Assembly (NCBI GenBank): GCA_963849065.1
Contig: CAWKFM010000001.1
Location: forward strand, 558,001 to 622,000
Source: TOLSYN sp963849065
GTDB taxonomy: Bacteria > Acidobacteriota > Terriglobia > Terriglobales > Acidobacteriaceae
Direction: 5' to 3'
Length of the DNA stretch: 64,000 bases
Part shown: one piece after another, positions 9,021-17,069 of the stretch
How positions within the stretch are numbered: the first letter of the stretch is position 1
How the letters are laid out: every line of letters begins with the position of its first letter
Notes under the pieces: generated by a model
The model's database searches: none
Seen by the model: only the letters and a program-made list of their open reading frames with translations
Told to the model about the DNA's origin: nothing
Program-made: the position numbers and the translations under genes

Positions 9021-9845
9021 ATGGCGATCAAGACTTACAGACCGATCACTCCGACGCTGCGCTTCAAGTCTTCGCAGGTCAACGACGATCTGACGACCAA
9101 CCGGCCGCACAAGCCGCTGACCGAACCGAAGAAGCGCACCGGCGGCCGCCGCAACTCGGGCGACCTGACCATCTGGCACCATGGTGGCGGACACAAACGC
9201 AAGATTCGCGTGATCGACTTCAAGCGCGACAAGCAGGGGATTCCGGCGACGGTGGCGACCATCGAATACGATCCCAACCGCTCGGCCCGGATTGCGCTGC
9301 TCAGCTACGCGGACGGCGAAAAGCGCTACATCCTTCAGCCGGTGGGTTTGAAGGTGGGAGCGAAGATCATCAGCGGACCGGAAGCCGACATTCTGGTGGG
9401 CAACGCGCTGCCGCTGAAGAACATTCCGGCCGGCACCATCGTGCACAACATCGAACTGAAGCCGGGCAAGGGCGCGCAGATGGCGCGTTCGGCCGGGGCG
9501 CAGGCGCAGCTGGTGGCCAAGGAGGGCGAATATGCCCTGCTGAAGCTGCCTTCGGGCGAGACCCGCAAGGTGCTGGTGGACTGCATGGCGACCGTGGGCC
9601 AGGTGGGCAATACCGATCACGAGAACATCTCGCTCGGCAAGGCCGGCCGCAGCCGCTGGCTGGGCATCAAGCCGACCAACCGCGGCGTGGTGATGAACCC
9701 GGTGGATCACCCGCACGGCGGCGGCGAAGGCAAAACTTCTGGCGGCCGTCATCCGGTAACTCCCTGGGGACAGCCGACGCGTGGCTACAAGACCCGTAAC
9801 AACAAACGGACCGACAAATTCATCGTGTCGCGTCGCGGCAAGTAG
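9021..9845 (+). CDS. rplB: 50S ribosomal protein L2
   Basis: L2 is needed for subunit joining and peptidyl-transferase activity. The 274-residue product is full length. It contains RNSGDLTIWHHGGGHKR near the N-terminus and the C-terminal signature MNPVDHPHGGGEGKTSGG, with the conserved His of the peptidyl-transferase region. It starts at ATG 9021 after GGAAGAGAAG. Only 11 nt separate it from rpsS. Confidence 0.97.
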   Translation: MAIKTYRPITPTLRFKSSQVNDDLTTNRPHKPLTEPKKRTGGRRNSGDLTIWHHGGGHKRKIRVIDFKRDKQGIPATVATIEYDPNRSARIALLSYADGEKRYILQPVGLKVGAKIISGPEADILVGNALPLKNIPAGTIVHNIELKPGKGAQMARSAGAQAQLVAKEGEYALLKLPSGETRKVLVDCMATVGQVGNTDHENISLGKAGRSRWLGIKPTNRGVVMNPVDHPHGGGEGKTSGGRHPVTPWGQPTRGYKTRNNKRTDKFIVSRRGK

Positions 9846-9856
9846 GGAAGGAAACC

Positions 9857-10150
9857 ATGGCACGTTCTACGAAAAAAGGGCCGTTTGTAGATTCGCACCT
9901 GATCGTGAAGATCGAGGGGATGAACGCGCGCAGCGAGAAGAAGGTGCTGCGCACCTGGTCGCGCCGTTCGACGATTACGCCGGAGATGCTGGGGCATACC
10001 ATTGCGGTGCATAACGGCCGCAAGTTCATTCCGGTGTACGTATCGGAGAACATGGTGGGTCACAAACTGGGCGAATTCAGCTTCACCCGCACCTTCAAGG
10101 GGCACTCGGTGAAGTCGGCGGCGGAGACCTCGGCCAAGCCGGCGCGGTAG
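9857..10150 (+). CDS. rpsS: 30S ribosomal protein S19
   Basis: S19 lies in the 30S head with S13 and contacts the A-site finger. The 97-residue protein begins MARSTKKGPFVDSHL. It includes the conserved segments TWSRRSTITPEMLGHTIAVHN and GHKLGEFSFTRTFKGH. An AAGGAAACC precedes the ATG. It is immediately downstream of rplB, in standard order. Confidence 0.96.
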   Translation: MARSTKKGPFVDSHLIVKIEGMNARSEKKVLRTWSRRSTITPEMLGHTIAVHNGRKFIPVYVSENMVGHKLGEFSFTRTFKGHSVKSAAETSAKPAR

Positions 10151-10221
10151 GCGAATTTTTATACGAAAAGTATGGGCGCTCCGATGGAGTGTCCGCGAAT
10201 GAGATCTGAAGGGAAGAGAAC

Positions 10222-10713
10222 ATGGAATTCACAGCGAAAGCCCGATACTTGCGGGTGTCACCGCAAAAGGCGCGCCTGGTGCTGGGCCTGATCAAGGGCA
10301 AGCGGGTGGAGACGGCGCTGAACACGCTGGCGTTCACCAACAAGGGCATTGCGCCGGCGGTGTTGAAGTTGTTGCGTTCGGCGGTGGAGAACGCCAGCTA
10401 CCTGAGCGCCGAAAAGGGCCTGGATGTCGATCTGGACAACTTGTATGTCAAGAACGCCATCGCCAACGAGGGTCCGCGGATGAAGCGGATCCGGCCGGCC
10501 CCGATGGGCCGCGCCTACCGCTACCAGCGCCGCATGGCTCACATTGAAATCGAGCTGGCGGAGAAGAACAAGGCTGCAGCTAAGGTCGATGAGACTGCAG
10601 CGGCTCCGGCCAAGCCGGCGGTGCGCAAGCCGGCGGTGAAAAAGGCGGCCGCCAAGAAGACGGCTGTCAAGAAAACCGCTGTCAAGAAGACCGCGCCGAA
10701 GGCAAAGAAGTAG
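10222..10713 (+). CDS. rplV: 50S ribosomal protein L22 with Lys/Ala-rich C-terminal tail
   Basis: L22 reaches from the surface into the exit tunnel. Residues 1 to about 112 match the normal protein, including SPQKARLVLGLIKGK, KNAIANEGPRMKRIRPAPMG and RMAHIEIELAE. The remaining 50 residues form a histone H1-like tail with repeats of KKTAVKKTA, giving 163 residues in place of about 110. A basic tail of this kind would bind rRNA or other nucleic acid without a fixed fold; that is inference. Confidence 0.95.
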   Translation: MEFTAKARYLRVSPQKARLVLGLIKGKRVETALNTLAFTNKGIAPAVLKLLRSAVENASYLSAEKGLDVDLDNLYVKNAIANEGPRMKRIRPAPMGRAYRYQRRMAHIEIELAEKNKAAAKVDETAAAPAKPAVRKPAVKKAAAKKTAVKKTAVKKTAPKAKK

Positions 10714-10812
10714 GGTCCACGGGATCCGCAAGGGTCCAATTCAGCGATGGCGCCAGGGAGAGCCCGCAAGGGTTTGGCCCGAGTAAGCCACCGGCAGAGA
10801 GACGAAGCAACT

Positions 10813-11478
10813 ATGGGACAGAAAGTCCATCCATACGGATTCCGGCTCGGCTATACCAAGCCGTGGAAGTCGCGCTGGTATGCCGACCGCGACTATGACA
10901 AGCTCCTGATCGAGGACATCAAGCTGAAGGAAGAGCTGAAGGACAAGCTCAAGTCGGCTGGGGTGAGCTCGATTGAGATCGAACGCCCGGGCAACAAGCT
11001 GCGGATCATCATCCGCACCGCGCGTCCGGGCATCATCATCGGCCGCAAGGGCGCCGAGATCGACAAGCTGAAGTTGGACCTGCAGAAGCGGACCAACCGC
11101 GATGTCTTCGTCGATATTCTGGAAGTGCACAAGCCGGAGCTGGATGCGCAGCTGGTGGCCGAGTCGATTGCGCTGCAGCTGGAAAAGCGCGTTGGCTTCC
11201 GCCGGGCGATGCGCAAGAGCGTGGACAGCGCGCTGCGCTTTGGCTGCAAGGGCATCAAGGTGCGGGTTTCGGGCCGTTTGAACGGCAACGAGATTGCGCG
11301 CTCGGAGTGGTATCTGCAGGGGCGTCTGCCGCTGCATACTCTTCGGGCCGACATCGACTACGGCTTTGCCGAAGCGCACACCACCTACGGGCTGATCGGG
11401 GTGAAGACCTGGGTTTACAAGGGTGAAATTCTTCCCCAGAAGCGCCGCGAACCGTCGACGGCGACGGCTGGACTTTAG
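10813..11478 (+). CDS. rpsC: 30S ribosomal protein S3
   Basis: S3 forms part of the mRNA entry channel and helicase site with S4 and S5. I start it at ATG 10813, giving the universal opening MGQKVHPYGFRLGYTK and 221 residues. The in-frame ATG at 10747 would add 22 unconserved residues. The KH domain contains the motif GIIIGRKGAEIDKL. The C-terminal domain has VSGRLNGNEIARSEW and ends shortly after GVKTWVYKGEILP. It is upstream of rplP with a 114-nt hairpin-bearing spacer. Confidence 0.96.
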   Translation: MGQKVHPYGFRLGYTKPWKSRWYADRDYDKLLIEDIKLKEELKDKLKSAGVSSIEIERPGNKLRIIIRTARPGIIIGRKGAEIDKLKLDLQKRTNRDVFVDILEVHKPELDAQLVAESIALQLEKRVGFRRAMRKSVDSALRFGCKGIKVRVSGRLNGNEIARSEWYLQGRLPLHTLRADIDYGFAEAHTTYGLIGVKTWVYKGEILPQKRREPSTATAGL

Positions 11479-11592
11479 CAAGCAGCCGCCCAGCCGCTCC
11501 GGAAGCCGGTTCCTGGAGAGGCAGCAGTCGAGGCGGCAGGCATGCCCTGGTAAGGGCAGCCGGAATTTGCAACCGGCAACTGGAAACTGCTT

Positions 11593-12012
11593 ATGTTGAT
11601 GCCGAAGAAAGTCAAGTACCGCAAGCAACAACGCGGTCGTATGTGCGGCAAGGCCTGGCGCGGCTCGGAGCTGTCGTTTGGCGATTATGGCTTGAAGGTT
11701 ATGGAGCCGGGCTGGATCACCGACCGCCAGATTGAGGCGGCGCGTATTGCGATGACTCGTTTCATCAAGCGCGGCGGCAAGATCTGGATCCGTGTCTTCC
11801 CCGACAAGCCGGTGACCAAGAAGCCGGCCGAAACCCGTATGGGTAAGGGCAAGGGCGCGCCGGACCACTGGGTTGCGGTGGTGCGTCCCGGCAAGCTGCT
11901 GTTTGAGATGGAGGGCGTAAGCGTGGCCGATGCGCAGGAAGCAATGCGTCTGGCTTCGCACAAGCTGCCCCTGATTACCAAGTTTGTTAAGCGCGAGACC
12001 CTGGCGCACTAA
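11593..12012 (+). CDS. rplP: 50S ribosomal protein L16
   Basis: L16 organises the A-site region of the large subunit and is added late in assembly. The 139-residue product opens MLMPKKVKYRKQQRGRM as in the family. It has the motifs RFIKRGGKIWIRVFPDKPVT and MGKGKGAPDHWVAVV. The Met-Leu-Met start at 11593 agrees with homologues. No strong ribosome-binding site is visible; GGAAAC lies about eight bases upstream. Confidence 0.96.
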   Translation: MLMPKKVKYRKQQRGRMCGKAWRGSELSFGDYGLKVMEPGWITDRQIEAARIAMTRFIKRGGKIWIRVFPDKPVTKKPAETRMGKGKGAPDHWVAVVRPGKLLFEMEGVSVADAQEAMRLASHKLPLITKFVKRETLAH

Positions 12013-12084
12013 GCGGCAGGACGCGTTGGACATTATTTCCGGCGCCGGCGGCTAAGACCCGCCGGGGGTGAAGAGAAGAGAGAG

Positions 12085-12303
12085 ATGAATTCGGAAAAGA
12101 TTCGTAATTTGACTGACGCCGAGCTGGTCCATCAGAAGATCGAACTCAGCGAAGAGCTGTTCAAGCTGAAGTTCCAGCTCAAGATGGGGCAGACCGAAAG
12201 CCTGAAGAAGATGCGCGGGTTGAAGAAGGACATCGCGCGGGTGCTGACCATCCAGCGCGAGAAGCAGCTGGCCGCAGAGAAGACCGGATCGGAGAAGAAG
12301 TAG
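12085..12303 (+). CDS. rpmC: 50S ribosomal protein L29
   Basis: L29 is a small helical protein next to L23 at the tunnel exit. The 72-residue product has the two-helix pattern of the family: EKIRNLTDAELVHQKIELSE, then FKLKFQLKMGQ, then a basic second helix with IARVLTIQREKQLA. A GAGAAGAGAGAG run precedes the ATG. Its stop lies 2 nt before the rpsQ start. Confidence 0.94.
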   Translation: MNSEKIRNLTDAELVHQKIELSEELFKLKFQLKMGQTESLKKMRGLKKDIARVLTIQREKQLAAEKTGSEKK

Positions 12304-12305
12304 CC

Positions 12306-12647
12306 ATGACAGAAGAAACGAAAACCGAGAAAACTCCGGGCCAGCGCAAGGTTCTGGTCGGCCAGGTGGTTTCGACCAAAATGGCGAAGACGATTGTGGT
12401 CGAAGTGAACCGGCAGAAAGCCCATCCGCTGTACCGCCGGGTGGTGAAGCGCTCCAAGAAGTTCTATGCCCACGACGAGCTGCAGACGGCGCGCACCGGG
12501 GACCAGGTGCGGATCGAAGAGACCCGTCCGCTGTCACGCCTGAAGCGCTGGACGCTGAAGGAGATCGTGAAGCGCTCGGCGCTTGCCGCCGCCGCCATTG
12601 CCGCGGAGAACGCCGCTGCGGCGGAGAAACCGGAACAGGCCAGCTAG
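12306..12647 (+). CDS. rpsQ: 30S ribosomal protein S17 with extended termini
   Basis: S17 is an early-assembling OB-fold protein of the 30S body. The core runs from LVGQVVSTKMAKTIVVEV to RPLSRLKRWTLKEIVKRS. With 113 residues it is about 25 longer than usual. An acidic-basic N-terminal segment precedes the core, and the C-terminal tail is mostly Ala and Glu. Translation is probably coupled to rpmC, which ends 2 nt upstream. Confidence 0.95.
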   Translation: MTEETKTEKTPGQRKVLVGQVVSTKMAKTIVVEVNRQKAHPLYRRVVKRSKKFYAHDELQTARTGDQVRIEETRPLSRLKRWTLKEIVKRSALAAAAIAAENAAAAEKPEQAS

Positions 12648-12651
12648 AGGG

Positions 12652-12673
12652 CGCCGTCCGTTGAGGGACGGCG
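12652..12673 (+). other. Hairpin in the rpsQ-rplN spacer
   Basis: CGCCGTCC (12652-12659) pairs with GGACGGCG (12666-12673). It lies directly before the AAGGAG of rplN, leaving that site free but sterically close. Confidence 0.55.
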
Positions 12674-12688
12674 GAAGGAGATTAGACC

Positions 12689-13060
12689 ATGGCAGTGTTT
12701 ATGAGGTCCATCCTCGAGGTGGCCGACAACAGCGGGGCGCGCAAGCTGCAGATGATTCTGCCGATTGGCGGATCGACCGGCGTGCGGGCGCGGATTGGCG
12801 ACGTGGTGACGGCGGCGGTGAAGGAAGCTTCGCCCGACGGCAGCGTGAAAAAGGGAACGGTGGTCAAGTGCGTGATCGTGCGGACCCGCAAGGAGACGCG
12901 GCGCCGCGACGGATCGTATATTCGCTTTGACACCAATGCGGCGGTTCTGATCAACGCCGATGGCGAGCCGGTTGGAACCCGCGTCTTTGGCCCTGTGGCC
13001 CGCGAGTTGCGCGAGAAGAAGTTTTTGAAGATCGTATCCCTGGCCCCGGAAGTGATCTAG
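12689..13060 (+). CDS. rplN: 50S ribosomal protein L14
   Basis: L14 forms an intersubunit bridge and is the contact for the silencing factor RsfS. The 123-residue protein has normal length and the signature VADNSGARKLQMI near the N-terminus. GTVVKCVIVRTRKETRRRDG and the C-terminal GPVARELREKKFLKIVSLAPEV are also present. The start is ATG 12689 after AAGGAG. A 14-bp imperfect duplication spans its stop codon. Confidence 0.96.
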   Translation: MAVFMRSILEVADNSGARKLQMILPIGGSTGVRARIGDVVTAAVKEASPDGSVKKGTVVKCVIVRTRKETRRRDGSYIRFDTNAAVLINADGEPVGTRVFGPVARELREKKFLKIVSLAPEVI

Positions 13061-13076
13061 ATCCCGGAAGGGATCT
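13045..13076 (+). repeat. 14-bp near-identical direct repeat at the rplN stop codon
   Basis: CCCGGAAGTGATCT (13045-13058) is followed by CCCGGAAGGGATCT (13063-13076), 13 of 14 bases identical. The rplN stop lies between and partly within the first copy. The second copy also makes a small hairpin, ATCCC-GGAA-GGGAT. Confidence 0.75.
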
Positions 13077-13172
13077 GGCACCAAAGTCCCGAGGGCGGCT
13101 GCAGCGGCCGTCCGCGGGAGCTCCCCTAACGGAGAGCGGCCCCAAGAAAGCTGAAGGGTTGGAGAGGAACTG

Positions 13173-13499
13173 ATGGCAACCGTTGATATCCGCCATAACG
13201 ATACCGTGAAGGTGATTGCCGGGCGCGACAAGGGCAAGCAGGGGCGCGTGCTGCGCGTCATGCCCAGCACTGGAAAGGTGCTGGTCGAGCACGTCAGCGT
13301 CGTAAAGAAGAACATACGTCCGAATCCGCAGAAGGCGATCAAGGGCGGCATTGCCGAGCAAGAGGCGCCGATTTCGATCAGCAACGTTCTGCTGGTGTGC
13401 GGCACCTGCGGCCCGGTACGGGTGCGTCACCAGGAGCGGGGCGACAAGAAAGTCCGCGTCTGCGCCAAGTGCGACACCACGCTCGACAAAGAGAAGTAG
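13173..13499 (+). CDS. rplX: 50S ribosomal protein L24
   Basis: L24 is an assembly-initiator protein of the large subunit with a KOW domain. The KOW motif VKVIAGRDKGKQGRVLRV spans about residues 11-28. The downstream EAPISISNVLLVC and a C-terminal pair of Cys motifs (CGTCGP and CAKCD) suggest a zinc-binding form. The 108-residue length is typical. It starts at ATG 13173 after GGAGAGG. Confidence 0.95.
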   Translation: MATVDIRHNDTVKVIAGRDKGKQGRVLRVMPSTGKVLVEHVSVVKKNIRPNPQKAIKGGIAEQEAPISISNVLLVCGTCGPVRVRHQERGDKKVRVCAKCDTTLDKEK

Positions 13500-13597
13500 C
13501 CACTACGAGCTGGCATAGCCGGCTCAATTGACCACCTCACGCAACGGTAGCAGCAAGCATCGCTAACCCGGGACCGTGAGAGAAAGCGAACAGGGAC

Positions 13598-14272
13598 ATG
13601 GCAGGAAAAGAAGGAAAAGACGCCAAGCCGAAGCAGCAGGCGAAGAAATCCAAGGCGGAGGCCGTCGAGGCCCCCGAGCCGGGTTCAAAGCCGGCGCGGC
13701 CCAAGCTGAACAACGCCGCATCGGCGCGACTGCGCCGGAGCTATTTTGAAGAGCTGCGCCCGGCGCTGATGAAGGAGCTGGGTTTGACCAACCCAATGGC
13801 CGCACCGCGGCTGGAGAAGGTTGTGGTCAACATGGGTGTGGGCGAGGCGACGCAGAACGCCAAGGTGCTGGACCCGGCCGTGGCCGAGATGGCGCAGATC
13901 ACCGGACAGAAGCCGGTGGTGACCCGGGCCAAGAAATCCATCGCCGCCTTCAAGGTGCGCGAGGGAATGCCGATCGGCTGCATGGTCACCCTGCGCGGCG
14001 ACCGCATGTATGAATTTCTGGACCGCCTGATGAACGTGGCGCTGCCCCGCGTGCGAGACTTCCGCGGAGTTCCGACAAAGTCGTTTGACGGACGCGGCAA
14101 CTATACGCTTGGCCTGCGCGACCAGTTGATCTTCCCGGAGATCGACTACGCCAAGGTGGAGCACCAGAAGGGCATGAACATCACGATCGTGACCACGGCG
14201 ACCAGCGACGAGCACGCGCGGGTTCTGCTGAAGACGCTGGGGATGCCGTTCCGTCTACCAGGCACGAATTAA
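13598..14272 (+). CDS. rplE: 50S ribosomal protein L5 with N-terminal extension
   Basis: L5 binds 5S rRNA and the P-site tRNA. The ordinary L5 part begins near residue 46 with LRRSYFEELRPALMKE. It contains PRLEKVVVNMGVGEA, TGQKPVVTRAKKSIA and the C-terminal MNITIVTTATSDEHARVLL. The first 45 residues are a Lys/Ala/Pro-rich extension, making 224 residues against about 180. The ATG at 13598 is preceded by GAACAGGGAC. A later in-frame ATG is not placed at the usual start, so I keep the extension. Confidence 0.94.
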   Translation: MAGKEGKDAKPKQQAKKSKAEAVEAPEPGSKPARPKLNNAASARLRRSYFEELRPALMKELGLTNPMAAPRLEKVVVNMGVGEATQNAKVLDPAVAEMAQITGQKPVVTRAKKSIAAFKVREGMPIGCMVTLRGDRMYEFLDRLMNVALPRVRDFRGVPTKSFDGRGNYTLGLRDQLIFPEIDYAKVEHQKGMNITIVTTATSDEHARVLLKTLGMPFRLPGTN

Positions 14273-14381
14273 GTTTTTCTTCCGGCCTCCGGTGACGGCG
14301 GCTGGAGGTTAGAAGCAAGCAAACGCAGTATGACGCCGCCTCCGGAGTGAATCCGGGGGCTGCCAAGAGATAAAGGAAACG

Positions 14382-14567
14382 ATGGCCAGAACATCCAGCA
14401 TCGCTAAGGACAACAAGAAACCCAAGTTCTCCTCGCGCCAGCACAACCGTTGCAAGCTGTGCGGACGCCCGCGCGCCTATCTGCGCAAGTTCGGCCTTTG
14501 CAGGCTGTGCTTCCGCGGCCTGGCACTGCGGGGAGAGATTCCCGGGGTTTGTAAGTCGTCCTGGTAG
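14382..14567 (+). CDS. rpsN: 30S ribosomal protein S14, zinc-binding short form
   Basis: S14 is a late-assembling 30S head protein. At 61 residues this is the short type Z form. It has two CxxC pairs, CKLCGR and CRLCFR, that bind zinc. The C-terminus GEIPGVCKSSW is typical. The gene is between rplE and rpsH, as in other bacteria. The following spacer of 217 nt holds five consecutive hairpins. Confidence 0.96.
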   Translation: MARTSSIAKDNKKPKFSSRQHNRCKLCGRPRAYLRKFGLCRLCFRGLALRGEIPGVCKSSW

Positions 14568-14587
14568 GCGAAAGCGAACCCTGACCC

Positions 14588-14718
14588 GCGGGGGTGATCC
14601 CCGCAATGGCTGGCACGTGGTCCCTAGAGGGGACCGTCCTGCGAGAGCAGGAACAGAACGTCGCCGCAGGTTCTTTCCACTGTGGCCCTCGTAAGGGAGG
14701 GCAGCCGGCGCGAGCCGG
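14588..14718 (+). other. Array of five short hairpins in the rpsN-rpsH spacer
   Basis: Five perfect stems follow one another: GCGGGG/CCCCGC (14588-14604), GGTCCC/GGGACC (14619-14635), TCCTGC/GCAGGA with GAGA loop (14637-14652), GCCCTC/GAGGGC (14685-14702) and CCGGC/GCCGG with GCGA loop (14705-14718). None has a T-run. All lie between two essential genes, so they are unlikely to terminate transcription fully. Confidence 0.65.
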
Positions 14719-14784
14719 TGCAGGATTGCGCAAGGCCAGCACGCGCAAGAAAGAGAACGGGCGTACGCATTCAGGAGAACGAAG

Positions 14785-15183
14785 ATGAGCTTTACCGATC
14801 CAGTGGCGGACTTTCTCACCAGAATCCGCAACGGCATCAAGGCGCGGCACCAGAAGGTGGACGCTCCGGCCTCCAAGTTGAAGATGGAGATTGCCCGCGT
14901 TCTGAAGGAAGAAGGCTACATCGCCAACTACAAGGCGACCGAGGAAGACGGCAAGAAGGTGGTGCGGGTGTACATCAAGTACAACGCCGACAACGTTGCC
15001 GCCATTACCAACATCACGCGCATTTCGCGCCCAGGCTGCCGGGTGTACGTCAACCGCAATGAAATTCCCCGCGTTCTGGGCGGTCTGGGCATCACCATCC
15101 TGACCACTCCGAAGGGGGTTTGCAGCGGCAAGCAGGCCCGCAAGGACGGCGTGGGCGGCGAACTGATCTGCGAAGTGTACTAG
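14785..15183 (+). CDS. rpsH: 30S ribosomal protein S8
   Basis: S8 binds the central domain of 16S rRNA and in E. coli represses the spc operon. The 132-residue product has the opening SFTDPVADFLTRIRNG and the family signature ITILTTPKGV near residues 103-112. The C-terminus GGELICEVY is typical. It starts at ATG 14785 after AGGAGAACGAAG. Whether it autoregulates here is unknown. Confidence 0.96.
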   Translation: MSFTDPVADFLTRIRNGIKARHQKVDAPASKLKMEIARVLKEEGYIANYKATEEDGKKVVRVYIKYNADNVAAITNITRISRPGCRVYVNRNEIPRVLGGLGITILTTPKGVCSGKQARKDGVGGELICEVY

Positions 15184-15263
15184 GTTAGAGAGACACGGGC
15201 TTTGGCAGTCGGGTGCGCGGCAAAAGACGCCGCTCCGATCGCGGATGCCCGGAGCAGACGAGG

Positions 15264-15279
15264 CTGGCGCGAGCGCCAG
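15264..15279 (+). other. Hairpin in the rpsH-rplF spacer
   Basis: CTGGCG pairs with CGCCAG around a four-base loop. A second stem, GCGGC/GCCGC, lies about 30 nt upstream. Confidence 0.5.
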
Positions 15280-15329
15280 TCCGGAAGCCCGCCGAGGATA
15301 GGTCCACGGCGGTGCCAGGAGAGAGAAAG

Positions 15330-15869
15330 ATGTCGAGAGTAGGCAAGAAACCGATTCCGCTGCCCAAGGGTGTGAGCTACACCGTGGAAGGCAATTTGAT
15401 CACCGTGAAGGGCCCCAAGGGCACCGTCACCAATCACCTTCCCGGCGGAGTAACGCTCGAGACCGAAGACGGCACGCTGGTGGTCAAGCGCGAAGATGAT
15501 TCCAAGGCCGCGGTGCACGGGCTGGTGCGCGCGCTGGTGAACAACGCGGTGGTGGGCGTGACCACCGGCTGGACGCGCGAGCTGGAGATTGTGGGCATCG
15601 GCTATCGCGCCGAGATGAAGGGCAAAGGCATTGTGGTCTTCAGCCTGGGCTTTTCGCACCCCATCGAGTATCCGCTGCCGACCGGAGTCGATGTGGCGAT
15701 CGACCCCAAGATGACCAAGCTGACGATCAGCGGCATCGACCGGCAGAAGCTGGGACAGGTTGCGGCCGAAATGCGTTCGCTGCGTCCACCCGATCCGTAC
15801 AAGCAGAAGGGCGTGCGCTATGCCGGCGAGAAGCTGAAGAAGAAGGTCGGCAAGACGGGCGCGAAGTAA
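15330..15869 (+). CDS. rplF: 50S ribosomal protein L6
   Basis: L6 sits at the base of the L7/L12 stalk near the factor-binding site. I start it at ATG 15330, after AGGAGAGAG. The opening is MSRVGKKPIPLPKGV and the length 179 residues, as in homologues. The longer frame from 15213 adds unrelated residues. The C-terminal signature PPDPYKQKGVRYAGE is present, followed by a basic tail. Confidence 0.96.
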   Translation: MSRVGKKPIPLPKGVSYTVEGNLITVKGPKGTVTNHLPGGVTLETEDGTLVVKREDDSKAAVHGLVRALVNNAVVGVTTGWTRELEIVGIGYRAEMKGKGIVVFSLGFSHPIEYPLPTGVDVAIDPKMTKLTISGIDRQKLGQVAAEMRSLRPPDPYKQKGVRYAGEKLKKKVGKTGAK

Positions 15870-16061
15870 ACCAATTCAGGCTGCGGCGCGATGCGCTGCA
15901 GCCGAGCGGTGAGGCCAATGGCCTCGCCGTCCACAGAGTAGGTGCCTTTCGGACGAGAATCCGACGGGTGTCCGCACAACCCTGGCGAGCCGAGGTTCGC
16001 TGGGACAGACCGGTCCCCGGCATACAACCCGGGATGACGGCCGGAGCGAAGGACAAAAGGA

Positions 16062-16439
16062 ATGCTGACGAAGAGATCGAAGAACGAATTACGCGAGAAG
16101 GTTCACACCCGCATCCGCAAGAAGCTGGCCGGAACTACGGCGCGCCCCCGGCTGAACGTCTACCGTTCGGTCAACCACATCTATGTGCAGCTGATCGACG
16201 ACGCCAAGCAGGCGACGATTGTCTCCGCCAGTTCGCTGGAGCAGGGCAAGGACGGCGACAGCAAGAAGCACATTGCCGGCGGCAACATCGCGGCGGCCAA
16301 GCAGGTTGGCAAACTGATCGCCGAGCGGGCCAAGGAAAAGGGCATCGAAGCGGTGGTCTTCGACCGTGGCGGCTATCTGTACCACGGGCGGATCAAGGCC
16401 GTGGCCGATGCGGCGCGCGAGGGCGGGCTGAAGTTTTAG
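16062..16439 (+). CDS. rplR: 50S ribosomal protein L18
   Basis: L18 carries 5S rRNA into the large subunit together with L5. The 125-residue protein has the basic N-terminus, then ARPRLNVYRSVNHIYVQLID. Its central glycine-rich GGNIAAAKQVGKLIAERAKE and C-terminal VVFDRGGYLYHGRIKAVADA are typical. A 192-nt spacer with hairpins GAGGCC/GGCCTC and GGCTGC/GCAGCC precedes it. Confidence 0.95.
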   Translation: MLTKRSKNELREKVHTRIRKKLAGTTARPRLNVYRSVNHIYVQLIDDAKQATIVSASSLEQGKDGDSKKHIAGGNIAAAKQVGKLIAERAKEKGIEAVVFDRGGYLYHGRIKAVADAAREGGLKF

Positions 16440-16518
16440 TCTCGGCCGGCCGACGCTAGGCAGAGACAGACCGAAGTGAGCGCGGGCGAGGTGTAAACCG
16501 TTAGTCCGCAGGATTTCC

Positions 16519-16538
16519 GAGACCGCAGGCGCGGTCTC
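16519..16538 (+). other. Hairpin immediately before the rpsE ribosome-binding site
   Basis: GAGACCGC (16519-16526) pairs perfectly with GCGGTCTC (16531-16538) around AGGC. The AGGAGA of rpsE begins two to three bases later. Confidence 0.6.
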
Positions 16539-16556
16539 CAGGAGAATCGAAAGCAA

Positions 16557-17066
16557 ATGGCAATCGTCAAAAGAAAGCTTGATGCCGGCAGTTACAACCT
16601 GAAAGACCAGGTTGTCCATATCAACCGCGTGACCAAGGTGGTCAAGGGCGGCAAGAACATGTCCTTTGCGGCGCTGGTCGTGATCGGCGATCCGGCGACC
16701 GGAGTGGTGGGATACGGCTCCGGCAAGGCCAAGGAAGTTCCACAGGCTATCCGCAAAGGCATCGAGTCGGCCAAGAAGAACCTGATCAAGGTGAACCTGA
16801 CCCATACCTCGATTCCGCACATCTCGCTGGGCCGTTACGGCTCGGGGCAGGTGCTGCTGAAGCCGGCGCCGGAAGGCACGGGTGTGATCGCCGGCGGCGC
16901 AGTGCGCGCGGTGATGACCTCTGTGGGCATCCAGAATGTGTTGACCAAGTCTATTGGCACCACCAACCCGCACAACGTCGTCAAGGCCACGTTCGACGCG
17001 CTGAAGAAGCTGCGCGACCGGGCCGAGGTGGCGGCCAATCGCGGCAAGTCCGTGGAGGAGCTTTAA
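16557..17066 (+). CDS. rpsE: 30S ribosomal protein S5
   Basis: S5 works with S4 in decoding fidelity and at the mRNA entry. The 169-residue product has the double-stranded-RNA-binding segment around NRVTKVVKGGKNMSFAALVV. The family motif GSGKAKEVPQAIRKG follows. The C-terminal domain has GSGQVLLKPAPEGTGVIAGG. It ends 3 nt before rpmD, so translation is probably coupled. Confidence 0.96.
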   Translation: MAIVKRKLDAGSYNLKDQVVHINRVTKVVKGGKNMSFAALVVIGDPATGVVGYGSGKAKEVPQAIRKGIESAKKNLIKVNLTHTSIPHISLGRYGSGQVLLKPAPEGTGVIAGGAVRAVMTSVGIQNVLTKSIGTTNPHNVVKATFDALKKLRDRAEVAANRGKSVEEL

Positions 17067-17069
17067 ACC

